Positions 57,954 through 64,000 of a DNA stretch of 64,000 nt are shown here, one piece after another (the first letter of the stretch is position 1; every line of letters begins with the position of its first letter). The notes beneath the pieces are model-generated. The model saw only the letters and a program-made list of their open reading frames with translations, was not told where the DNA came from and ran no database searches. The DNA is taken from contig NZ_JACJUD010000001.1 of NCBI RefSeq assembly GCF_014174475.1, positions 992,001 through 1,056,000 of the forward strand, in the 5' to 3' direction. This DNA comes from Aquipseudomonas ullengensis. GTDB taxonomy: Bacteria; Pseudomonadota; Gammaproteobacteria; Pseudomonadales; Pseudomonadaceae. The position numbers were made by a program, and so were the translations under genes.

Positions 57954-58805
57954 ATGCGTCGATATCTTATTGTTCTGCTCGTTGCATCAGCCGCCTCCAC
58001 CCACGCAGAGGATGGCAAATTCGAGCGCCGTTGTGGCTGGCTGGAGAACCCTTCACCTGCAAATGTCTCGCTGACCGATCGTGATGGCGAGTGGTTCATC
58101 GGAACGCAGGGTGGCCCGCAAGCTGAGGGTGACTGGGATGCCCGGTTCCCCGCCGACCAATGGGTGCGTACCAATGGTTTCAGCTATGGATATGGCTGTG
58201 CTTGCATCAGCATGAAGGTCGACGTGCAAAACCATAATGTGTTGGCGGTGCGCGATCCGCAGGCCAAACCGCTGGAAGTCTGTCGGACGGATAACACGCT
58301 AAGCGGCAAGCCCTACGAAGAATACTCGCGAATGCCGATGCGTACCTTCCGGGGCAAGGGCTACAGCTTCAACTACCCCCAAAGCTGGCGCCTGCGTGAA
58401 GAAGGTACTTGCCAGCTACTGGACGCCCCCGGACGGCGCAAGAACGAGGAATACACCCTCAATATCTGCGCCCGACCGGCCTCGCTGGAACAGGTTGCCG
58501 AGGACGCGATCTTCGGTAAAGACGAGAACGGTGTCTGGATGCGCTATGCCGGAAAATCTGCACCTAGCCCGGTTCGGGTACGTGAGGGCGATGGATGGAC
58601 GGGGCTTTCAGCAGAGCAGTCCTGCGGTGTGTCTGATGAGCAAGGAGGTTTTCACTCCGCCGGCGGTATGTGCTTTTGGGCGGCATTGTCCGATGGAGCC
58701 ACTGGGTTGCTGATGGATAGCGTGGGTTTCTATCAGGACTTCCAGCAGATCGGTATCATCGTCGACTCCGTGCGTTTCTCTATGGTCGACCCCGTGAAGA
58801 AATAG
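57954..58805 (+). CDS. DUF4087-like exported protein
   Basis: This 283-residue protein has a signal peptide (MRRYLIVLLVASAASTHA) and the DUF4087-type beginning RRCGWLENPSPANVSLTDRD, GEWFIGTQGG and YGYGCACISM, with several conserved cysteines likely to form periplasmic disulfides. The second half (from GKGYSFNYPQSWRL) looks like a separate soluble domain. The function is unknown. It is inserted between hemF and aroE, which are adjacent in P. aeruginosa. ATG 57954 follows AGGGATAGCC. Confidence 0.75.
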   Translation: MRRYLIVLLVASAASTHAEDGKFERRCGWLENPSPANVSLTDRDGEWFIGTQGGPQAEGDWDARFPADQWVRTNGFSYGYGCACISMKVDVQNHNVLAVRDPQAKPLEVCRTDNTLSGKPYEEYSRMPMRTFRGKGYSFNYPQSWRLREEGTCQLLDAPGRRKNEEYTLNICARPASLEQVAEDAIFGKDENGVWMRYAGKSAPSPVRVREGDGWTGLSAEQSCGVSDEQGGFHSAGGMCFWAALSDGATGLLMDSVGFYQDFQQIGIIVDSVRFSMVDPVKK

Positions 58806-58849
58806 GGCTCGGTAGCGCACCCCTTTCTAGTCGTATTTCAGGATTGTAG

Positions 58850-59668
58850 ATGGATCGTTATGGCGTCTTCGGCAACCCCATCGGCCACAGCAAGTCGCCG
58901 CTGATCCACCGCCTGTTCGCCGAGCAGACCGGCCAGGACCTGTCCTACGAAGCCCTGCTGGCGCCGTTGGACGACTTCAGCGGGTTCGCCCGTGCCTTCT
59001 TCGCCGAGGGCCAGGGCGGCAACGTCACCGTGCCGTTCAAGGAGCAGGCCTACCAGTTGGTCGATGAGCTGAGCGAGCGGGCACGCCGCGCTGGTGCGGT
59101 GAACACCTTGAAGAAGCTCGATGACGGCCGCCTACTCGGCGACAACACCGATGGTGCTGGCCTGGTACGCGATCTCACAGTGAATGCCGGGCTCGACCTG
59201 AGCGGCCAGCGCATCCTCCTGCTCGGCGCCGGCGGTGCCGTACGCGGCGTGCTGGAACCGATCCTGGCGCACAACCCGCATGCCCTGGTGATCGCCAACC
59301 GCACGGTGGAAAAGGCCGAGCAACTGGCCCACGAGTTCGCCGACCTCGGCCCGCTGGCCGCCGCTGGCTTCGACTGGTTGAGCGAGCCGGTCGACCTGAT
59401 CATCAATGGCACCTCGGCCAGCCTGGCCGGCGAGTTGCCGCCGATCGACGCCAGCCTGATCCAGCCCGGGCACACGGTCTGCTACGACATGATGTACGGC
59501 AAGGAGGCGACGGCCTTCAACCGCTGGGCGGCCGAGCAGGGCGCCGCGCGTTGCCTGGATGGCCTGGGCATGCTGGTCGAGCAGGCCGCCGAGGCCTTCC
59601 AGCTGTGGCGCGGTGTGCGTCCGGACAGTGCGCCAGTACTGGCCGAACTGCGACGCTTGCTGGCCTGA
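58850..59668 (+). CDS. aroE: Shikimate dehydrogenase
   Basis: AroE reduces 3-dehydroshikimate with NADPH in aromatic amino acid synthesis. The 272-residue protein has [32 protein letters not shown] with the catalytic Lys, [13 protein letters not shown], and the Rossmann motif [17 protein letters not shown]. Confidence 0.96.
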   Translation: MDRYGVFGNPIGHSKSPLIHRLFAEQTGQDLSYEALLAPLDDFSGFARAFFAEGQGGNVTVPFKEQAYQLVDELSERARRAGAVNTLKKLDDGRLLGDNTDGAGLVRDLTVNAGLDLSGQRILLLGAGGAVRGVLEPILAHNPHALVIANRTVEKAEQLAHEFADLGPLAAAGFDWLSEPVDLIINGTSASLAGELPPIDASLIQPGHTVCYDMMYGKEATAFNRWAAEQGAARCLDGLGMLVEQAAEAFQLWRGVRPDSAPVLAELRRLLA

Positions 59669-59675
59669 GCCGTCG

Positions 59676-60542
59676 ATGCGATATCTGCTGATCGTCACCG
59701 GACTCTGGGCATTCTCCTTCAGCCTGATCGGCGAATACCTGGCCGGGCGGGTCGACAGCGATTTCGCCGTGCTCGCGCGGGTGTTGATTGCCGCTTTGGT
59801 ATTCCTCCCCTTCACCCTCTGGCGCGGTTTGCCACGTGGCCTGCTGGCCGGGTTCTGGCTGGCCGGGGCGCTGCAGTTCGGTGTTACCTACCTGTGCCTG
59901 TACCGCAGTTTCCAGGTCCTCACGGTACCGGAAGTGTTGCTGTTCACCGTGCTCACGCCGATCTACGTGACCCTGCTCGACGACGCCCTGGCACGCCGCT
60001 TCAGCCCCTGGGCGTTGCTTGCCGCGCTGGTGGCGGTGCTCGGCGGAGTAATCATCCGCTTCGACCGCCTCGAAGGCGATTACCTGCTCGGCTTCCTCCT
60101 GCTGCAGTTGGCCAACCTGACCTTCGCCGCCGGCCAGGTGCTGTGCCGGCGCCTGTTGCTGCGCTATCCAGTGGAGCAGCCGCTGCACCGTTTCTTCGGC
60201 CATTTCTTCCTCGGTGCGCTGCTGCTGGCGCTGCCCTCCTTCCTGCTGTTCGGTAACCCGGACAAGCTGCCGCAGACTGCCGTGCAATGGAGCGTGCTGG
60301 CCTGGATGGGCCTGTTCGCCACGGCCCTGGGCATGTTCTGGTGGGTCAAGGGCAGCACCCGGGTGGACGCCGGTACCCTGGCGGTGATGAACGAGCTGCA
60401 TGTGCCGGCCGGCTTGCTGGTCAACCTGCTGATCTGGAACCGCGACTTCGACCTGCCGCGCCTGGCAGCCGGTGGCGTGGTGATCCTCCTGGCCATGGGT
60501 CTGCTGCATCTGGGCCGCCGTAGAGCGCCTGCGCTCGCCTGA
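59676..60542 (+). CDS. EamA/DMT-family membrane transporter
   Basis: This 288-residue protein has about ten membrane helices arranged as two EamA repeats (first LLIVTGLWAFSFSLIGEYLA; second LLLQLANLTFAAGQVLCRRL). It is a drug/metabolite transporter superfamily exporter whose substrate cannot be inferred. It starts seven bases after aroE; the ribosome site is weak, so it may depend on coupling. Confidence 0.85.
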   Translation: MRYLLIVTGLWAFSFSLIGEYLAGRVDSDFAVLARVLIAALVFLPFTLWRGLPRGLLAGFWLAGALQFGVTYLCLYRSFQVLTVPEVLLFTVLTPIYVTLLDDALARRFSPWALLAALVAVLGGVIIRFDRLEGDYLLGFLLLQLANLTFAAGQVLCRRLLLRYPVEQPLHRFFGHFFLGALLLALPSFLLFGNPDKLPQTAVQWSVLAWMGLFATALGMFWWVKGSTRVDAGTLAVMNELHVPAGLLVNLLIWNRDFDLPRLAAGGVVILLAMGLLHLGRRRAPALA

Positions 60543-60622
60543 TAAGCGACGGCCACTTATACTTTCGCCACTCGCCGGCACGGACCGCCCAGGCACCACA
60601 TTGATCTGCGCGGACCGTACTC

Positions 60623-61531
60623 GTGAAAAGAGCCTTTCCCCTTGCCGGCCTGCTGCTGGCCTGCCTGACCCTCGTTGCCACCCCTGCCCTGCAGGCGGCG
60701 GCCAAGACCCAGGAACTGGCCTCCGGTAGCGCCCTGCTGGTCGACCTGAACACCAACCAGGTGCTCTATTCCAGCAACCCCGACCTGCAGGTGCCGATCG
60801 CCTCGGTGACCAAGCTGATGACCGCCATGGTCACTCTCGATGCCAAGCTGCCGCTGGACCAGCAACTGCCGATCGTGATCAAGGACGTACCGGAAATGCG
60901 CGGCATCTACTCGCGCGTACGCCTGGGCAGCCAGTTGAGCCGTCGTGACATGCTCCTGCTGACCCTGATGAGTTCGGAGAACCGCGCCGCCTCCAGCCTG
61001 GCACAGCATTATCCGGGCGGCGTGCCGGCCTTCATCACGGCGATGAACGCCAAGGCCCGCGCCCTGGGCATGACGCGCACCCGCTACCGCGACCCCACGG
61101 GCCTGTCCGAGGGCAACGTCTCCACCGCCAACGACCTGGTCAAGCTGATCAAGGCCGCCGGCCAGTACCCGCTGATCGGCCAGTTCAGCAGCACCCGCGA
61201 GCATGTCCAGCAATTCGCCAAGCCGAGCTACAGCCTGGGCTTTCGCAACACCAACGGCCTGGTGCACAAGCCCAACTGGAGCATCCAGCTGACCAAGACC
61301 GGCTTCACCAACGCCGCCGGCCATTGCCTGGTGATGCGCACTCAGATGGGCGGCAAGCCGGTGGCCTTCGTGGTGCTGGATGCCTTCGGCAAGTACACCC
61401 ACATGGCCGACGCCAGCCGCCTTAAGAAGTGGGTCGAGACCGGTCGTGTCCAGCCGGTGGCCCCGGCGGCCCTTGCGTACAAGAAACAACGCCAGCAGGA
61501 GCGCGCGCGCACCATGCAGGCTTCGCAGTAA
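60623..61531 (+). CDS. pbpG: D-alanyl-D-alanine endopeptidase PbpG (PBP7)
   Basis: PBP7 cleaves peptide cross-links in peptidoglycan. The 302-residue exported protein has a signal peptide (cleavage near LQAAA) and the three penicillin-binding motifs SVTK (61-64), SEN (118-120) and KTG (225-227). GTG 60623 is the start; TATACT at 60558-60563 could be its -10 element. A strong terminator follows. Confidence 0.94.
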   Translation: MKRAFPLAGLLLACLTLVATPALQAAAKTQELASGSALLVDLNTNQVLYSSNPDLQVPIASVTKLMTAMVTLDAKLPLDQQLPIVIKDVPEMRGIYSRVRLGSQLSRRDMLLLTLMSSENRAASSLAQHYPGGVPAFITAMNAKARALGMTRTRYRDPTGLSEGNVSTANDLVKLIKAAGQYPLIGQFSSTREHVQQFAKPSYSLGFRNTNGLVHKPNWSIQLTKTGFTNAAGHCLVMRTQMGGKPVAFVVLDAFGKYTHMADASRLKKWVETGRVQPVAPAALAYKKQRQQERARTMQASQ

Positions 61532-61546
61532 GCGGGTGTAACCCGT

Positions 61547-61576
61547 ATAAAAAAGCCCGGCTAGAGCCGGGCTTTT
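61547..61576 (+). terminator. Terminator after pbpG
   Basis: A GCCCGGCT/AGCCGGGC stem with a two-base loop is flanked by A6 and T6, making it bidirectional. It also protects against readthrough from the minus-strand tRNA. Confidence 0.9.
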
Positions 61577-61662
61577 TTGTGGGCTGGATTTACCGTGCCA
61601 CAGGATGGGAGTGCGGAGCTGTGCTTTTCACCGCATCCTCCACGCTCACAAACTTGATGTCT

Positions 61663-61738
61663 TGGTGCCGGAGACAGGAATCGAACCTGCGACCTTCGCG
61701 TTACGAGTGCGCTGCTCTACCGACTGAGCTACACCGGC
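61663..61738 (-). tRNA. tRNA-Thr (anticodon CGT)
   Basis: This 76-base tRNA on the minus strand has encoded CCA, the D-arm GCTCAGTCGGTAGAGC, the anticodon loop CTCGTAA and the T-loop TTCGAAT. It resembles E. coli tRNA-Thr(CGU). The acceptor stem has a U6-U67 mismatch, and the anticodon stem closes with A31-C39, which is slightly irregular. Confidence 0.92.
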
Positions 61739-61747
61739 CTGGAGCGC

Positions 61748-61776
61748 AACTTATCAGCTGGCCGCAAGCCGATCAA
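61748..61776 (-). promoter_or_regulatory. Promoter of tRNA-Thr
   Basis: TTGATC (61771-61776) and TAAGTT (61748-61753) on the minus strand are spaced by 17 bases, and the -10 ends ten bases before the tRNA. Confidence 0.5.
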
Positions 61777-61795
61777 TTGCGCCGCCCAGCGGCGT

Positions 61796-63148
61796 TTACA
61801 GGAACCAGCGATATTCCCGCGCGCTGACTTCGTTGAGGAAGTCCAGGTGGTCCTGGCGCTTGTTCTCGCCGTAGACGAAGACGAATTCGCTGCCGAGCTT
61901 GTCCCTGACCACCTCGTGGGACGCCATCGCCGCCACGGCGGTGAGCATGTCCTTGGGGAAGTCGATGCCGCTGCTGCGGTCTTCGTTGAGCGAGGGGATC
62001 GGCTCGCGGGCCTGGTCCAGGCCGTGCTCCATGCCGCTGAGGATGGCTGCCAGCACCAGGTAGGGGTTGGCGTCGGCGCCGGCCAGGCGGTGTTCGATGC
62101 GCAGGTTCTTGCCGTCCGACTCGGGGATGCGGATGCACGCATCGCGGTCTTCGAAACCCCAGCTGGCCTTGCTCGCCGAGTTGACCATGGCGCCGTAGCG
62201 GCGGAAGGCGTTGTGGTTGGCGGCGAAGATCGGCATGCAGTGCGGCAGCAGCTCCAGGCAGCCGGCCACGGCGTGGCGCAGCGGACGCTGGCCGTCGCCA
62301 TCGAGCAGGTTGTTGCCGGCCTCGTCGTACAGGCTGACATGCACGTGCATGCCGCTGCCCGGCGCCTGCAGGTAGGGTTTGCTCATGAAGCTGGCGCGGT
62401 AGCCGTGCTGCATGGCCACGCCACGGGTGCTGCGGGTGAACAGCGCGGCCCAGTCGGCGGCCTGCAGGCCGTCCTCGCAGTGGGCGAAGTTGATCTCGAA
62501 CTGGCCGGGGCCTAGTTCAGCGGTGATCACGTTGGCTTCCACGCCCTGCTCCTGGGCGGTTCCGACCATGTCGTGGAGCACTTCGGAGAAACGCGTCAGG
62601 CGCTCGATGTGCATGTTCGGCTGGTCGTCGGCGTCGCCGGTCAGCGGGTCGCGGGGGAACTGCGGCAGGCCGTTTTCCAGTTTGCGGTCGAACAGGTAGA
62701 ACTCCAGCTCGAAGGCCACCACCGGGCGGATGCCACGGGCCTGCAGGCGCTTGAGCACGCGGGCCAGCACTTCGCGCGGTTCGAATTCGATCGGTGCCTC
62801 GGTGCCGTCGGAGCTGATCAACATCTGCCCCATGGGCTGCTTCTCCCAGCGCACCGGCTTGAGCGTGCCGGGGATCAGCCGGCGTGGCGCGTCCGGGTCG
62901 CCGTCGTTGAAGCAGTAGTCGCCAATCGGGTGCAGGCCGCCCTGGGCGCCGAGCAGCACGCAGTTCTGCGGCACTTTCAGCGGGCCGCCGGCTGCGACTT
63001 TTTCCAGCATTTCGACCGGGTAGCGTTTGCCGTAGAAGTGTCCGGGGATATCCAGGCAGATCAGCTCGACGTAGCGCACATCAGGGTACTGAGCGCGAAA
63101 GGCGCGGACTTCACTGAGCAGGTCGGGGAATTTCGTTGTTGTTGTCAT
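61796..63148 (-). CDS. Glutamine synthetase-like gamma-glutamylpolyamine synthetase
   Basis: This 450-residue member of the GlnA-type fold has ELEFYLFDRK, the ATP-binding APGSGMHVHVSL region (catalytic HVHVS) and ANHNAFRRYG. It lacks the adenylylation tyrosine loop of true GlnA and is close in length to PuuA/SpuI enzymes. These attach glutamate to putrescine or other amines as the first step of polyamine breakdown. The neighbouring XRE-cupin regulator and PuuB-like oxidoreductase end support that role. Confidence 0.82.
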   Translation of the reverse strand: MTTTTKFPDLLSEVRAFRAQYPDVRYVELICLDIPGHFYGKRYPVEMLEKVAAGGPLKVPQNCVLLGAQGGLHPIGDYCFNDGDPDAPRRLIPGTLKPVRWEKQPMGQMLISSDGTEAPIEFEPREVLARVLKRLQARGIRPVVAFELEFYLFDRKLENGLPQFPRDPLTGDADDQPNMHIERLTRFSEVLHDMVGTAQEQGVEANVITAELGPGQFEINFAHCEDGLQAADWAALFTRSTRGVAMQHGYRASFMSKPYLQAPGSGMHVHVSLYDEAGNNLLDGDGQRPLRHAVAGCLELLPHCMPIFAANHNAFRRYGAMVNSASKASWGFEDRDACIRIPESDGKNLRIEHRLAGADANPYLVLAAILSGMEHGLDQAREPIPSLNEDRSSGIDFPKDMLTAVAAMASHEVVRDKLGSEFVFVYGENKRQDHLDFLNEVSAREYRWFL

Positions 63149-63166
63149 GGCGGCTATCTGCGCGGA

Positions 63167-63724
63167 TCAGGTGAAGACCCAGAGCACTCTTGTGGGGAAA
63201 TCGGAAAGATTGGCGTAGCGGAACTGCGCGTGCGGCGGCAGCTGGAAGCTGTCGCGCGGGCCGAGGGTGACCGCTTCGGCGGCGTCGCCATACCACACGG
63301 TCAGTTCGCCCTCGAGGACGAAACCGCCCTGCTCCGAGCTGTCGTTCAGGTGCCCTTCGCCGCTGCTGGCACCGGGTTCGAGAAAGCTCTCGAGCATGGC
63401 GAAACCACCGGCCATGCCCGGCGAGGCCAGCACATCGGTGATGCCCCCGGCGTAGTAGAGGGTGCGCCGCTCGTCCGGGCGGGTCACCCAGCGCACGGCA
63501 CGCGGGTGGCCGGGGTTGTAGAAATAGGTGGTGGGCACGCCCAGCGCTTCGCTGATGGCGGTGAGGTCGGCCACGGTCGGGCGCGACAGGCCGCGCTCGA
63601 CCTGGGACAGGAAGCCCACCGAACGGCCGATGCGCTCGGCCAGTTCATTGAGGGTGACGTTCTTGTGCTTGCGCAGATCGCGCACCAGGATCGCCAGCCC
63701 TTCGATTTCGTCCTGCTTGTCCAT
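63167..63724 (-). CDS. XRE-cupin transcriptional regulator (PuuR-like)
   Basis: This 185-residue protein has an N-terminal helix-turn-helix (KNVTLNELAERIGRSVGFLS) and a C-terminal cupin sensor domain (GHLNDSSEQGGFVLEGELTV; LGPRDSFQLPPHAQFRYANL). This combination regulates polyamine and related catabolic genes. It ends 18 bases before the glutamine synthetase-like gene and likely controls it. Confidence 0.88.
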   Translation of the reverse strand: MDKQDEIEGLAILVRDLRKHKNVTLNELAERIGRSVGFLSQVERGLSRPTVADLTAISEALGVPTTYFYNPGHPRAVRWVTRPDERRTLYYAGGITDVLASPGMAGGFAMLESFLEPGASSGEGHLNDSSEQGGFVLEGELTVWYGDAAEAVTLGPRDSFQLPPHAQFRYANLSDFPTRVLWVFT

Positions 63725-63754
63725 CGGGTGTTCCTGTCTTGTCGTTGGACTCTT

Positions 63755-63822
63755 GTAGGGTGGATGACGCTTTTTTCATCCACCGGCTTTGGTGGAAAAC
63801 GCTGCGCGGTTTTCCACCCTAC
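63755..63822. repeat. Double-hairpin intergenic repeat
   Basis: GTAGGGTGGA at 63755-63764 and its reverse complement at 63813-63822 enclose two tandem hairpins: GGTGGATGA/TCATCCACC and GGTGGAAAAC/GTTTTCCACC. The sequence type is familiar from Pseudomonas intergenic repeats. No second copy is seen in this window. Confidence 0.6.
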
Positions 63823-63840
63823 GCGAGCATTCATCTGCCA

Positions 63841-64000
63841 TCAGATCACATCGCGCAGCCGGTACCAGGCCTTGCCCACCGCCTCGATCGGCGCGGCCAG
63901 CAGGTCGCCGCCGGGGAAGCTCGGGTTGCTCAGGCCCTGGTACAGACCCAGCAGATGCTCGTCGCCAAGGATCGCATCGCTCACCGCGCGAGCGGCGGCC
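63841..64000 (-). CDS. FAD-dependent oxidoreductase (PuuB/OrdL-like), C-terminal end
   Basis: An open minus-strand frame runs off the right edge and ends at TGA 63841-63843. The visible 53 residues end GLSNPSFPGGDLL...WYRLRDVI. The FPGGxxL-x-P...GxxWYRLRD pattern is the usual tail of PuuB/OrdL-type amine oxidoreductases. The identification is tentative because only the tail is present, but the polyamine context agrees. Confidence 0.6.
   Translation of the reverse strand, partial: AAARAVSDAILGDEHLLGLYQGLSNPSFPGGDLLAAPIEAVGKAWYRLRDVI

Overview
The window is a piece of a Pseudomonas chromosome (Gammaproteobacteria, GC-rich) centred on the replication origin. The gene order rpmH-rnpA-yidD-yidC-mnmE-mnmG-rsmG-parA-parB-atp to the left of dnaA, and dnaA-dnaN-recF-gyrB to the right, is the classical Pseudomonas origin arrangement. 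The right arm then follows the familiar plsC-gmhB-glyS-glyQ-tag-htrB-PilZ-trkA-rsmB-fmt-def-tsaP-dprA-tsaC-qor-hemF-aroE order. The species cannot be fixed from the sequence alone.

Layout. Positions 1-9041 (+ strand) are the end of a type VI secretion (T6SS) cluster: the 3' end of tssM, the phosphatase/kinase pair stp1-stk1, a vgrG, a 1041-residue modular cell-wall-hydrolase effector, an exported candidate immunity protein, and the in-frame 3' remnant of a further gene. The effector C-terminus and the immunity gene are strikingly AT-rich, which suggests an exchanged toxin-immunity module. Positions 9095-13191 (- strand) carry glmS, its DeoR-type regulator and glmU (amino-sugar and UDP-GlcNAc synthesis). 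Positions 13281-20335 hold the complete F1Fo ATP synthase operon atpIBEFHAGDC. Positions 20502-24727 hold parB, parA, rsmG and mnmG; a DnaA-box-rich gap follows, then mnmE, yidC, yidD, rnpA and rpmH. The rpmH-dnaA gap (29159-29683) is oriC. dnaA-dnaN-recF-gyrB follow on the + strand, with two parS sites inside recF.

Positions 35859-41614 (- strand) hold a compact six-gene cassette inserted between gyrB and plsC. It encodes a CDP-alcohol phosphatidyltransferase, an alpha/beta-hydrolase-methyltransferase fusion, a PAP2-dual-specificity-phosphatase fusion, a small membrane protein, a PlsC-type acyltransferase and a CdsA-type cytidylyltransferase. It resembles the poorly understood ynbABCD operon of E. 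coli with two extra genes, and looks like a self-contained membrane (glyco)phospholipid pathway. It is the best candidate here for an undescribed system.

Positions 41850-61531 are largely conserved housekeeping genes: lipid and LPS acylation, glycyl-tRNA synthetase, DNA repair, potassium uptake, rRNA and tRNA modification, peptide deformylase, type IV pilus-associated TsaP, haem and shikimate synthesis, and a cell-wall endopeptidase. One DUF4087-like exported protein interrupts hemF-aroE. The right edge holds a tRNA-Thr(CGT) and a polyamine-catabolism-type set (glutamine synthetase-like enzyme, XRE-cupin regulator, end of an FAD oxidoreductase) with a double-hairpin repeat.

Transcription leaves oriC in the direction of replication on both sides for the core genes. 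The T6SS tail and the block from the lipid cassette to glyQ run against the fork.
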